A DNA stretch of 64,000 bases from Girardinichthys multiradiatus (taxonomy: Eukaryota > Chordata > Actinopteri > Cyprinodontiformes > Goodeidae). The notes under the pieces are model-generated. The model was not told where the DNA came from and did not search any database. It was given only the letters and a program-made list of their open reading frames with translations. Position 1 is the stretch's first letter. Each line of letters begins with the position of its first letter. The position numbers were made by a program, and so were the translations under genes. The stretch covers positions 48,795,873 through 48,859,872 of the forward strand of contig NC_061815.1 of the NCBI RefSeq assembly GCF_021462225.1. The letters run 5' to 3'. Positions 22,110-33,880 of this stretch are shown here, piece after piece.

Positions 22110-22547
22110 TTCAAAGGTTTTGTGATATTAGTTAATTCCTTTGTGTTTAGTGTCTCAGTTTATTCTTCTGTTCTTTGTAGATTTGTATTTTATTTATTTT
22201 ACATCACAGTTAATCTTCCCTCTTTGGTTTGTAGCCTTACTTCAGCTTATCTTGTGTTAATCAGTCTTCCTCCCTCAACTTCCCTGACTTCATTCTACCT
22301 CAGCTGCTCCACATGTCCTCCGATTAGCTCTTCTAGTTCATTTGTCATTTTCCCCTTCTGATTCAGTAGCTTATAGTCGCTAGGTTTCATTCACACCTTC
22401 AGCTCATCTACCTGAGTTCCCTGACCATGCAGTTCCCCTTTGTAAGTTATCCTTGTTTTATTATTAAAGAACTCTTGTTTTGTTTTTTTTACCTCTGTCA
22501 GTTTTTGCATTTGGGTCCATTAAGAACCTCACCATGACAAAATAAAT
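22110..22547 (+). repeat. Dispersed T/C-rich repeat, second plus-strand copy
   Basis: A pyrimidine-rich tract is followed by TTATTATTAAAGAACTCTTG and TTTGCATTTGGGTCCATT, ending at CATGACA. It resembles 18395-18960 in structure. A 79-codon frame inside has no motif. Family not identified. Confidence 0.5.
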
Positions 22548-22667
22548 AGGCTCAACATGTTTCATAGCATTTTGCTGGCAATAGTCTTTTACATTGATGG
22601 ATATAATAGGACTTACAAATAACTGATGGCATTGCAGAAAACTCTCTCTGTCTACTACCAATACTAC

Positions 22668-23155
22668 CTGTTACGGCTTGCGAAATATAGGACCCCAGAA
22701 TGCAGACCAGAAGGCAGCATGACGGTAAGTGCAAAAGATTTAATAACAAAAAAACTCACTCACTAGGAGGCAGAAACCAAAACAATAAACGCACAGGCAA
22801 AACTGACATGGGCAGGCTGGCAAGACAGGCTTGACATGAACAGGAGGAGCTTGAATTGAAAACAAGACTTGAGCATGAAAAAGTTTTCCGCATAGAACAA
22901 CTGAACAGGAGTATATATATGGAAAGTAAACCAGGTGGAGCTAGGAGACAGATTAGTTTGAACAGGTGAACCGAATAAACTTAATTGACAGACAGAACAA
23001 AACGTGGCTGCGGCAAAAACAGAGACTCTTGAACACAAACTAACAGAAACTAGAAAAAACATAACCAGATCCGAAAACCAAACTTTACAAAACATGAACA
23101 AGACGACATAGCTAAAGCATGACAAGGAAAATAACAGAAGCATGATTCAAAATCT
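22668..23155 (-). repeat. Dispersed repeat of the same general type, minus strand
   Basis: Read on the minus strand it ends in a GGTCTGCATTCTGGGGTCCT-like tail at 22685-22705, with an ATTAAATCTTTTG stretch before it. The overall build matches the T/C-rich family above. A 126-codon minus-strand ORF inside is low complexity and is not called as a gene. Confidence 0.45.
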
Positions 23156-23176
23156 AATAATAATAATAATAATAAA
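23156..23176 (+). repeat. AAT trinucleotide microsatellite
   Basis: Seven TAA/AAT units stand in a row at the edge of the dispersed repeat. Confidence 0.85.
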
Positions 23177-24426
23177 CAAAAGAACGAGTCAAAACCTTAA
23201 CTGTGAAAAACATAAGAAAATACCAGAAACCAAAAACCAAACAACCCCAAATCATAACACTACCAATTTTTCCTCTTTACAAGAAGTGGGACACGCAGTT
23301 TGGAACACAATGTTACCAGAGTGCAAGACAGATTAAGAGCTCCATATTGTTTTGCAGGTAAACGTCAGAGGTGTGAAATTTGACTTTCACTACTCTTCTA
23401 TCCATGTCATCCAGGCCTCTCTCCATGCCAATAAACTGTCATTCAATTCGAGTATGTTATCAAGGTGAAGACGTTTTACGGCTATTTACAGAATTCACCA
23501 TATTCTCAGGCATTTTAGCAACCCAGTCCCTGATGGAAATTCAGTGCCCTCCAATGTTTCTGAAAAGGGAGTAAATTGTGATGTTCTGAAAGTGGACACT
23601 GCTGAGACGTCCTCTATTCGTAATTAGAGAAAGGATCACAGCACTAAAGGACACAGCAACAGCAACGTACAGCAACTTTCACTGCCCAGCTGAAAGAGGT
23701 AGTGGAATTGATTTGTGCCCACACAATAACAGTTCCTCAAGTTGACTCGATCAATATTCCTATCCATGATTACCCTGAGGGGAGGAAAGGACTGTTCCCC
23801 TCACACAAGCTGAAACCAAAGCATCTCATGCACTAACCCGCACTGATACGTAAACCTTGTCCACAGAAGTGATGATAAACTGAGATTTTAAAGAAAACAT
23901 TCTTACAAAAAATTGTGTCTGAGGAACAAAAATTTCAAATAAGCAAGTCAGAGGTTTTCCAGAAACCACCAGCTATAAGAATCATGTCTATCATTAAGGC
24001 TCCTTTTAGGCACCTTATTTTGGTGGTGAAAAACTCATTACACATGTATAATACAGAGATGCAGGATATTTCATCATGATGACCTCTACAGAAATATGAC
24101 GAAAATGCACTTCATACCATAAGGTAATTTGATACTTTAGTACTAAGTCAGATAAATCGAACAAATTAAGCATAAACTTGTTAGGGAAGATAACATTTTG
24201 TACTTTAGTATTATACCTCGTGACTAATTATATTTGCCAGAGTTTGGACAGACAGTATTTCATAAAGTGAAGGGGCCAAGGCAGAGGATGAAGAGTAGAA
24301 AGGCAGAACGCAGTGTGGATTACTCTCTGTTGCCTGCACACACAATTTTTTGGAAGACCTATTTTTCATGAAACATTGCATTGTCAACATACTGTAAGCA
24401 TAATGGGGGAATTAAACAAAAGATTC
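23177..24426. other. Unassigned sequence
   Basis: No recognisable coding domain, transposon end or RNA gene. Short frames near 23380-23574 have no motif. Confidence 0.45.
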
Positions 24427-24921
24427 ATCTGGATGAAACAGAGCTCTATGAGAAAACTAGTACTGTTTTTTTCATGACTGTAAATAAGAAAACGTTGTGT
24501 TTAAATGAGCTGAGTGTAGCTGACAGAGTAGCCATCTCAAAATGTAGATTTTTCTTCTGACCCTCCAAACTGTTTCTGCACTTTTATTTAAATACAAAAC
24601 ACCATTATAATGACTAAGGTGATACTTTGCATTGGCACAAGCTCTGTGTCTCAGATGCCATGAAGGAAGCCCATATTTGGTCATCTTAATGCCCCCCACT
24701 GCCCCCATCAATTCATTAACATTTAACCCACAACTTTGATGGGCTGATCATTCTCTTTTATTGACTCCTCCTCCTTTACTGTACAAGATAAATGTATAGG
24801 AAATAAAGTGATAATGTGAAGCAGAGTAAATATTAATAAAGTATTAATCTGGACGAAATAAAGCTTTGTAAGAAAACTAGCATTGCTTTTTTCATGGCCC
24901 TAAATAAGAAAATTTTGTTGT
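24427..24921 (+). repeat. Local duplication block A
   Basis: Segment 24427-24500 recurs at 24847-24921 (ATCTGGAtGAAA, AGAAAACTAG, TTTTTTCATGrC, AAATAAGAAAA), an offset of 420 bp. The intervening part (24513-24835) recurs about 1.35 kb further right at 25868-26250. Confidence 0.75.
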
Positions 24922-25867
24922 TTTTAAATCTGTATTGTATTTAGTAACTGGAGCAAAAAATATGTATTACATAATGTATTAATGCAAATTATTTTAGTTG
25001 CTACTAGTTACTATTGTGGTATATTGGATCTTTTTGAGTTATTGTTTAATTTTATGGCCATTAAGAATTAATTGGCAAAAGGAAAAAAAAACAAAGTTAA
25101 TAAATTAAACATTCTAAAAAACATTCTCATTTATGTACCATCCCATTAAATCCAGCAGACTGTCTTGCAACTGTCGGACATGTTTGTCCCAGATTCAGGA
25201 CCTCCTGAGTATCCACACTGGCTCTTTTGGAGCATGTTGGTTGCTTTTTGGGTTCTTTGAATATAAGTTTGTGTACAGCATTTCAAGGAGGCATTCAGAT
25301 TTAGAGTTGAAAATATTCAAAGCATTGGTTAAAGCTTCAGGTTTTGAATTGTTCCTTTGAGCTTTTTCAAATCACTTTAGTTGTGTGTATTTGTGTGTGC
25401 TGTGGTTTTTAATCGGTTTTCTGTGATTCACAACTTCCCATCACTGCCACAATGCTCTGATTTGATGAGTGCAGACATGTCTGATTACAGCTGCGTTTCA
25501 CTCACAGCATTTGGCTGGTGAACCTCAGATACAGCATAACATGCATCCATCTATAAAGCATCCTGCCTTATTTATCTTTTTCATTCATGCTTTGGATTTT
25601 AAATATACGCAAAAGAAGTTGTTCAAAAGAACTGTTGTTCTCTTTCGAAAATCATTGCACATTTATCCCAAAGTCTATAACAATGGAATCATGCAAGCTC
25701 AGTTAACTAATGTGAAGGGAGGTATTACACCTAAGTGTAAAATACTTTGGGAAAACCAATGACAGATATATTGATAGACAAATAAACCACATTTGTGAAG
25801 ACCTACACCCTATTGACTCTCTCCGTCGCTTAAGCTGGCCGGCTGTGTGCTAGGATTTAGCTACACA
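24922..25867. other. Unassigned sequence between duplicated blocks
   Basis: ORFs of 75 and 97 codons on the plus strand (25133-25360 and 25469-25762) show no recognisable motif. The stretch separates the two copies of the local duplication. Confidence 0.4.
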
Positions 25868-26250
25868 GAAGTGTAGCTGACAGAGCAGCTATCTCAAAAT
25901 GTAGATTTCTTTTGAAAAATAAAAAACCTTGGTGCCTATCACGTTCAAGGGTGATAGGCACCAGCTCTCCCGTGACCCTGTACGGAAGAAGCGGAAATAG
26001 AAAATAGATGGAAAAAAAAGCATTATTGTGACTAAGATCATTATTGATGCTCTGTATTGGCACAAGCTCTCAGATGCCATGAAGGAAACCTATATTTGGT
26101 AATCTTAATGCCTCCTTTCCCATCAATTCATTGCTATTTTAACCCAAGATTCAACCTTTGATTGGCTGATCATTTTCTTTCAATGACTCCTCCTTTCTTT
26201 AATCTACAAGATACATGCACGGGAAGTAAAGTGTTAATGTGTTGACAAGT
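25868..26250 (+). repeat. Local duplication block B
   Basis: It matches 24513-24835: GTGTAGCTGACAGAG, ATCTCAAAATGTAGATTT, TTGGCACAAGCTCT, CAGATGCCATGAAGGAA, and TGATTGGCTGATCATT-like sequence in order. About 90 bp of unrelated repeat (25925-26012) is inserted into this copy. Confidence 0.75.
25925..26012 (-). repeat. Insertion of dispersed-repeat fragment with a 12-bp hairpin
   Basis: The reverse complement matches the start of the repeat at 44215-44575 (GGGTCACGGGaGAGCTGGTG). At its left edge GGTGCCTATCAC (25931-25942) and GTGATAGGCACC (25951-25962) form a perfect 12-bp stem with an 8-nt loop. Confidence 0.7.
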
Positions 26251-27535
26251 AAATATTTTCCAAGTAAAAAAAAAATATCCTGCATATTTAAAGATTTTAT
26301 AGTTAAGTTAATTTAATTTGGTTACCTAATCCAGCATCAATGCTTAGAGCATAGGGATATTTATTAATACAATTTCATCAAGGCAGTTGCTACATGCAGA
26401 AGATATAGAGACAGCAAGGTTAATAACTACTATTGACTACAACTAGGCATTCTATGTTACACTGAAAAGTGAATGTTTTATTTTTGAAGAAGTGAAATGA
26501 ACATTCCCAGCTTTATCAAATAAGTGCTGCTAAAGCAGCAGCTAATCTATTACAAACACAAATGGTGACTAACCTGCCCAGAGCTCAGCGGGTTTCTGAC
26601 GTGCAGAATATGATCAATGGCTAAAATATTCCAGAAGGAGTGCAACCACCCATTTTAATACAAATCATGTGATTTTCATTTCTAAATTGGGTCAATGATT
26701 GTGCAGTGTGTATTTGGTTTTGAAATTACAGTGTGTGTGTACAAAATCCATCAATATTACTACATTTCCACTGCTCCCCTTTGAAATCCACTCATTTTGT
26801 AGTCTCAGGGTATCCTTAGGTATGACTCTAATCAGTCCTAATTATTGATGTATAATTGCCTTCAGCTTCACTCAAAACTGTAAAGGGAATCATTCCTCAT
26901 ATCCGTGCATTCACAATGTGACCAGAATCCACTGGTAATACAATGAGATTCAAAGCAGGAAGTGGAAGTGTAAGGACAAATCCAGCACTCTACATGGGCT
27001 TGTATTTTCCCCTCAATTAACTGCCCAAGGTTGAGGATGTAGAAATTCCCATGGCGCTTCACCTCTCTCCTAGCTTACATTTTTTCCCTACATTCCTCAG
27101 GCAGGCAGAGCACATCTTTCACAGCCCTTTCCAAAAGACTGTCTGGATGCAGTGCTAATAGTGAAGAATATTAATGCCTGTAGATGCCCTTTGGCTGCCT
27201 ATTAATTAACCCAGCTCATTCATAGATGATTGATAAACTGTTCTGAGCTGCTACAGCAAGGGTGCAGTTATGACTAACAACTTGAATTTAGGCTGATTTG
27301 TTGTTAAATTTTAATTCAAATAACTAATTAGAGAATCCACTTTACACGTCAGCCATCTTTTCAGAATGAGGAAATCTCTAACATGAATTAGCTTGAGTTT
27401 AAAATGACTAAAAGCAATTAAATGTGGAATAAAGGAGAGGCTGATCTATGGTATGATGGAGTGCGTGGGCATTCCTCCCAACATGTATTTTAGGGAACTG
27501 ATCACTCAAAACTGCCTTTATTTTTAAATTAATCA
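26251..27535. other. Stretch free of recognised transposons
   Basis: No transposon motif was recognised in about 1.3 kb, the longest run in the central part that does not look like transposon debris. Several TAAT-containing motifs (TTAATTAA, CTAATTAG) cluster at 27200-27330. This is compatible with a non-coding regulatory element, but nothing in the single sequence proves it. Confidence 0.35.
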
Positions 27536-27539
27536 GTAT

Positions 27540-27660
27540 ATGCTTACCAGACTCATGTGTCCCTGTGCTGATCCTGTGATAACTTTCTGCTGGAACAGAC
27601 TCCAGTCCCTCTGCAACCTGGAAGGGACTACGTGGGTATGGAAAATGAAAGAATGAGTGA
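27540..27660 (+). repeat. Degenerate dispersed-repeat fragment
   Basis: A decayed version of the repeat seen at 44215-44575: CCTGTGATAACTTTCTGCTG, CCCTCTGCAACCTGGAAGG and GGTATGGAAAATGAAAGAAT fit the usual block order. Alignment is by eye only. Confidence 0.4.
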
Positions 27661-27879
27661 AAGTTTTATATTTACCCCAAATAAATTAATACAAGATCAG
27701 TTATAAAAGAAATGTAAACATGAAGTATGAAGTATGCTTAAATATTAGTTCTAGAACATCCAGAGACACTGTTGATCACTGGACTTATACAGGTATCAAC
27801 AGTGCGGTCTTTAAGGATTACCACCTTATTAGCATTTTGCCTTTTTCTGAAATGTAAATGTTTCAGACAAACTAAATCG

Positions 27880-28400
27880 TAATATGAAGCAAAAATGACT
27901 GGAGTAAATACAAAAATCTGTTTTCAGGTGATGATTCTCATTTGTATAAAAGGGGTAAAAATTTCCCAAACCAACCTGACTCTGAGTGAAAAAGTAAGTG
28001 TTGCCCTTATTAAATCATAAATTAACTGTGATTAACAAATTTGTTTTTCAGAAGCCACACCAAGGTCTGATTACGTTTTCACCTGTAGAATAAAGAAATC
28101 ACTTAAACAGATTTTTTCTTACAACACCCATTAGGCTACAAGGTCTGAAAAAGGAACACATCATGCCCAACTGTCGAAGACCTCAGTGACAACTCATCCA
28201 GGAGGTCACCAAAGAGTTCATGATGTATCAATAAGAAAGAGGGACTTGCCAAAAACTGCCTCCATGGGAGAGTCTCAAGGCCAAAACCACTATTGACAAA
28301 AAATAACACAAATGTCCGTCTTACATTTACCAGAAACATCTTGACGATCTCCAGGACATTGATGAAAATATGAAAATATACTGAACTGAATTATAGCCAT
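27880..28400 (+). mobile_element. Old Tc1-like transposon relic
   Basis: The translated piece near 28190-28340 contains RQLIQEVTKE and HGRVSRPKPLLTKNN, which fit the linker between DNA-binding and catalytic domains of a common fish Tc1 family. Upstream leader sequence also fits. The catalytic region is missing. Assigned from remembered family pattern. Confidence 0.6.
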
Positions 28401-29189
28401 GTTTGACGCCACCCATAAAGCTACAGAACGTTTTCTGTAAACATGCATCTTACTCTACTGGGGATCTTTCCTGAGAGAGAAGTTTCAGGAAACGGCATGC
28501 TCATGTCCGCTCCATTCCAGTATGCGTTAGTGATAATTTCACTCATAAACTGTTTTCTTTATGGTTTCAATGACTTGTGTGTCGACAAAACATATAGAAA
28601 CACTTTGCTCTGATTGCCATAATATCTAATGACTGTGGGTTTTCATTGACCTGCCAGTTGATCAGAATCTGGATCTGTGGTTTCAGGTTCTAGGGCTCCC
28701 CGGAGTGATTGTATCATCTTATCAATATGTTCAACTATGTTTGCATACAGCTTCCCATTGACTTCCAGTTGGAAGCTGTGTTGTGATGGACCCTCAGATT
28801 CTGTGAGATCGGTGTTTAAAAAGCATCATGGACAAAAACATTAAAATTTGCAACTCAGTGAGAGTAAACAATATACTTCAAGCCAAGATCCTGGTTTTAT
28901 CCCAATACAAGTTCTGCCTTTTTATATATTTTATCTTTTTTTCTTGTAAATTATGCAACATTTGCATAAAGTTTGGTATACGTCTGGGTAAGAGTTAGAA
29001 ATATCTGTAACATTAGACTTTAATAAAACTCTTTAGCAGTGTTGGTTTGTCAACACTGCTTTAATTGGGATTCACATTCCAGGTACCTTATTTAGCTTTT
29101 CTGATTTAAAAGGAAATGAGAAAAGCACGCTGCCATTAAGCGCCATGAGATGTTCCAAGCTTGGGACATTGTTTTATGACCTAACCCTG
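28401..29189. other. Unassigned sequence
   Basis: No recognised motif. A short palindrome-like AACACTGC/GCAGTGTT pair occurs near 29037-29060. Confidence 0.4.
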
Positions 29190-29565
29190 CTTAAACCCTC
29201 TCCACAACCTTCTCCCTGATCTGTCTGCTGTGTTCCTTGGTCTTCATGGACCTAATTGTTCTCTAATGTTCTCTAACAAACATTTGAGACCAGAAACAGA
29301 ACATCTGGATTAATACTCTAATTAAGTTACACACAGATGGACTCTGTTTAGGGGGTGACTTTGTGAAGGCAACTGGTTGCAACTGGTCGCACTTTTCAGA
29401 TGGATATTTCTAAAAACACTGAAAGCCAAATCTTTTCGTTCACTTCAATTATTTGCCACTTTGTATAGTTCTATCCCAGGTCCCAATAAAACACATTGAA
29501 GGTTGTGGTCTTAATATGATAAAATGTAAAAAAAGGTTCAATATATAATTAAATTATATGAAATA
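29190..29565 (-). mobile_element. Tc1-like transposon 5' end relic (minus strand)
   Basis: Its reverse complement aligns with 34450-34860: GACCAAGGAACACAGCAGAC corresponds to GATCAAGAAACATAGCTGAC there, and CTGTGTGTAACTTAATT to GTGTGTAATTTAATC. The piece covers the leader and first codons of a Tc1-type element, with the end toward 29565. No catalytic region remains. Confidence 0.6.
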
Positions 29566-30604
29566 TAATTGAGGACTATGATGTGATATGACTGTACATG
29601 AAAAGAACTGGGGGGGTTTGGAAACACGTGTTCAGTGGACATTTCTGATGCTGGTCCGCCAGCATTGTGTTAGTTCATTAAATATTGTGAGTGATTTAAA
29701 TGATATATAAATACATTAATTTGTTCAGTGTGTGTGCTTAATATTTGTTAAACATATTCACATCCAAAAACACAGACTGCAGAAGGGTTAGGTGAAGTCA
29801 GAGATGACAAATTGATTTGTATCATAATGAGAGTTCAAGTTAATTTTTTAACACAACGCATAAAATAATCTATTCACTTTTATACTTATCTTTAGAACAC
29901 AGGAGGGTCCTTTAGTCTTTGCAATTTTCCTTGCATATTGTTTCTTCAAGTCTGCAGTGTGAATCCAATTACAGGAGTGGGTGCATGAACCTTAAGTTTC
30001 CCCTGCAGTCCCAGTTTCATCAGGAGCAATTCACAATGTTTAAAGGTTATCTCTCAGCTGCCTTCATCAGAAATTGTTCAGTCTATTAGTTGGCTGAGAG
30101 AGTAAAGTTGCCCTTTAAGCGCATACTTTCAATAACATCTGATTTTGCTCTGTTCATTATTTACAGGGCAGCATTGACTTTTTATTTGTGGTATTACTTC
30201 GAAAGAGGAAACAATCAAAAGACAGCTTTAGGATAGAATTAGTGCTCAAGTATGTTGTAGCAAAGCTTTTAGAGAAAAGCTCATCTCCCGCAGCAACTTA
30301 ATAAAATTCCTCTTAAGTCTTTGGTTTCTCTTGGGCACTATTGATAAAGTAACATCAGTGTCTTCATGTCTCAAATAATTTACCTCTGCAGATGTTGTGA
30401 ACAGAGCATTACATAAATCAATAACAAATGGTAGTTTAAAAATAAATGCCATTAGGGCATTACAAAATGTTTAGAAGTATTTTAAAATGATTGAAAATTG
30501 TCTTAAATAGGCATTTGAGGTAAATTAATTTGGCCACATGAAATAGAATAATATCAGCTTGAAGTGTTTTGCAAATTATATCTTTCAAGGAGGAGTGGCC
30601 TGTA
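29566..30604. other. AT-rich stretch, no feature recognised
   Basis: Includes a minus-strand frame at 30246-30452 without recognisable motif. Confidence 0.5.
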
Positions 30605-31129
30605 TGGGAAGAAACATGTGCCATCAGAAACTGAATTTGAATTGCTCAGACTGAATTTGTATTTGTGTAATTTGAAATTAAATGCATTGGTTTGAAAATG
30701 AATTTCACTAAATTGAAACTAAATATAATGGTTTAAAACTGAATTTGTTTGCTTTGAAAATTGTTTTGCTTTGTATTGAAAATTCAGTTTGACTACTTTC
30801 ACTTTCAGGTCTGAAATTCAATTTCAGTTCCAAAATTCAGTTTTTTGTGTCACATCCAGGTCTTTGGGAAGAAACGTGTGCCATCAGAAACTGAATTTGA
30901 ATTTCTTAGACTGAATCTGTATTTGTGTAATTTGAAATTAAATGCATTGATTTGAAACTGAATTTATTGGTTTGAAACTGAATTTATTGGTTTGAAACCT
31001 GAATTTATTGGTTTGAAACTGAATTAATTTGCATAGAAAATGTATTTCCTTGTTTTGAAAATTCAGTTAGCCTACTTTTAATTTCAGTTCTAAAATTCAG
31101 TGTTTTGTGTCACATATCCGGGTCCTTGA
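30605..31129 (+). repeat. Two-copy tandem repeat of about 260 bp with nested 20-bp units
   Basis: Unit 1 starts at 30605 and unit 2 at 30865, both with TGGGAAGAAACrTGTGCCAT. Both units end in a GTGTCACAT motif followed by a CAGGTC or CGGGTC motif. Inside unit 2 the 20-mer TTGAAACTGAATTTATTGGT recurs three to four times near 30950-31025, and in unit 1 related GAATTT/GAAACT units are more diverged. Confidence 0.88.
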
Positions 31130-31229
31130 GGATAGCCTTAGATTAATCAAACACAGATTCATCAATTTACATTTTACATCAGGTTAAACTTCTTTTACGG
31201 CATGTTGAGCTGGAGCAGTGCAGCATATA

Positions 31230-32494
31230 CAGGGATTGGACAATGAAACTGAAACATTTGGTTTTAGACCACAATAATTTATTAGTATGGTGTAGGGCCT
31301 CCTTTTGCGGCCAATACAGCCTCAGTTCGTCTTGGGAATGACATATACAAGTCCTGCACAGTGGTCAGAGGGATTTTAAACCATTCTTCTTGCAGGATAG
31401 TGGCCAGGTCACTACGTGATACTGGTGGAGGAAAACGTTTCCTGACTCGCTCCTCCAAAACACCCCAAAGTGGCTCAATAATATTTAGATCTGGTGACTG
31501 TGCAGGCCATGGGAAATGTTCAACTTCACTTTCATGTTCATCAAACCAATCTTTCACCAGTCTAGCTGTGTGTATTGGTGCATTGTCATCCTAATACACG
31601 GCACCGCCTTCAGGATACAATGTTTGAACCATTGGATGCACATGGTCCTCAAGAATGGTTCGGTAGTCCTTGGCAGTGATGCGCCCATCTAGCACCAGTA
31701 TTGGGCCAAGGGAATGCCATGATATGACAGCCCAAACCATCACTGATCCACCCCCATGCTTCACTCTGGGCATGCAACAGTCTGGGTGGTACGCTTCTTT
31801 GGGGCTTCTCCACACCGTAACTCTCCCGGATGTGGGGAAAACAGTAAAGGTGGACTCATCAGAGAACAATACATGTTTCACATTGTCCACAGCCCAAGAT
31901 TTGCGCTCCTTGCACCATTGAAACCAACGTTTGGCATTGGCATGAGTGACCAAAGGTTTGGCTATAGCAGCCCGGCTGTGTATATTGACCCTGTGGAGCT
32001 CCCGACGGACAGTTCTGGTGGAAACAGGAGAGTTTAATAATTTAATTCTGCCGTGATTTGGGCAGCTGTGGTTTTGTGTTTTTTGGATACAATCCGGGTT
32101 AGCACCCGAACATCCCATTCAGACAGCTTCCTCTTGCGTCCACAGTTAATCCTGTTGGATGTGGTTCGTCCTTCTTGGTGGTATGCTGACATTACCCTGG
32201 ATACCGTGGCTCTTGATACATCACAAAGACTTGCTGTCTTGGTCACAGATGCACCAGCAAGACGTGCACCAACAATTTGTCCTCTTTTGAACTCTGGTAT
32301 GTCACCCATAATGTTGTGTGCATTTCAATATTTTGAGCAAAACTGTGCTCTTACCCTGCTAATTGAACCTTCACACTCTGCTCTTACTGGTGCAATGTGC
32401 AATCAATGAAGACTGGCTACCAGGCTGGTCCAATTTAGCCATGAAACCTCCCACACTAAAATGACAGGTATTCAGTTTCATTGTCCAACCCCTG
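31230..32494 (-). mobile_element. Tc1-like transposon, DD36E type, copy 3 (most complete)
   Basis: Flanked by TA at 31228-31229 and 32495-32496. The left tip is CAGGGATTGGACAATGAAAC and the right tip is TTTCATTGTCCAACCCCTG. Length is 1265 bp. Among the three copies it is the longest and keeps all three catalytic residues. Confidence 0.94.
31282..32309 (-). pseudogene. DD36E transposase, copy 3, two lesions
   Basis: The start codon at 32309 opens MGDIPEFKRGQIVGA. The DNA-binding part runs to AAQITAEL near 32040, where a short indel replaces about 13 bp and shifts the frame. The next frame carries SDESTF (first Asp, near 31860), KHGGGSVMVW, and ends at an in-frame TAG at 31591-31593 where copy 1 has Gln before DDNAP. 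The same frame continues through DDNAPIHTARL, DLNIIEPLWG (Glu) and ends AAKGGPTPY with a stop at 31282-31284. Spacing from second Asp to Glu is 36 residues. Two lesions only, so this is probably the youngest of the three copies. Confidence 0.92.
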
Positions 32495-32496
32495 TA

Positions 32497-32859
32497 TGTA
32501 TACTCTTTAATGCAAAAAACAAAAACCAGAGAGCAAAGTGTACCGGAGTCAAATTCCTTGTTTGTATGTACAAACTTGGAAATAAAACTGATTCTGAAAT
32601 AAAGTGGCACAGAAGGTTTACAAATAAACTACTCCATAACAACGGTTAAACAGTAATTTTATTTTACTTTTAGAAGACAATATTGGAAATCATATTAGGG
32701 AGAAACAACAGGTAGGCTAAATCAAAATAAAATATATATAATTAAACAGACATTTATTTTAATAATTCAGTTCAGATGGAGAAACTGATATAATATAGAT
32801 TCATTACAAACACATTAATGTATTTCAAGCTTGTTTATGTTCATTTAGACGATTTTGGC
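32497..32859. other. Unassigned sequence
   Basis: AT-rich with no recognised motif. Confidence 0.4.
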
Positions 32860-33880
32860 TTAAGTCAGTGAAAACACAAAATTCTGATTCCCAAAAAATT
32901 TGAATATTAAATAAGATTAATGGAAAATGGGCATTTATTACAAAACTATTATGTCCTACACCCTTATAGTAATGATGGCTGACTTGTCAGTGATAGCTTC
33001 CACAAAGAGAGTGAGTCACAAAGGTCATTGCTAAAAAGTTAGCTGTTCAAAGGGATATATCCAAGAAGATTAATGGGAAATAGGGTGGAAGGAAAACATC
33101 TACTAGAAAATGGTGTACAAGAAACAGGAATAGTTGCACCATTGAAGGGATAGTAAAGCAAATGGTGTTTAGAAGTTTAGGAGAGATCCGCAAGGTGTGG
33201 ACTACATATGGAGTCAGAGCTTCAAGAGTCACCAAACAGATATATTTTGGAAATGGGCGACATTTTTTGCATTCCTTGTGAACTAGGATACAACATCAAA
33301 AGTGTCTTACCTGGGCTAAGGAGGAATGGGGTTAAACTGTTGCTAGTACTTTTATCAGATGAAAGTAGATTTAGCATTTTACTCGGAAAGGAGAGGAATA
33401 GTAGAGAGGTCCAAAATTCAAGCAGCTGTCTACCAGGACATTTTAGAGCACTTCATGTTTCCCTTGGCTGAGAGGCCTTGTGGAGATGCTGATTTCATTT
33501 TCAAGCCAGACTTGGTATCTGCCAAAGGTACCAATACCGGTTTTAATTACCATGGTATCACCAATAAACTGGCCTGATCCAAACCCCATAGAGAATCTAT
33601 AGAGTATGGTCAAGAGGATGATGAGACACTAGAACCAACAATGCAGGTGAGCTTAAGGCCGCTGTTAAAGCAACCTGGGCTTCCATTACACCTCAGCAGA
33701 ACCACAAGCTGATGGCCTCCACGCCATGCTGCATTCAAATTCAACAGGAGCCCTGAGCAAATACTGACTGTGTATGCTGTACACTATATGGACATATTTT
33801 TCAGTAGGTCCAGATTTCTGTATTAAAATCACTTTCTCTTGGTTATCTTATAAAAACCAAACAAAGTTTTGGGTTTTTAT
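32860..33880 (+). mobile_element. Old, complete-length Tc1-like transposon relic
   Basis: Blocks in transposase order can be followed through heavy decay: SDESRF-type LLSDESRFSIL near 33350, AAVYQDILEHFMFPLAE near 33420, GDADFIF, STNTGFNYHGI near 33520, a DPNPIENL-type block near 33570-33600, KAAVKATWASITPQQ near 33660, and a C-terminal motif near 33730. Frameshifts and stops are frequent. It represents a family different from DD36E and DD38E, with plus-strand coding. Confidence 0.7.

Noticed and set aside
22763..23143. 126-codon minus-strand ORF resembling hydrophobic protein
   Set aside because: Lies inside a dispersed repeat with composition bias; no recognisable family or ordered domains.
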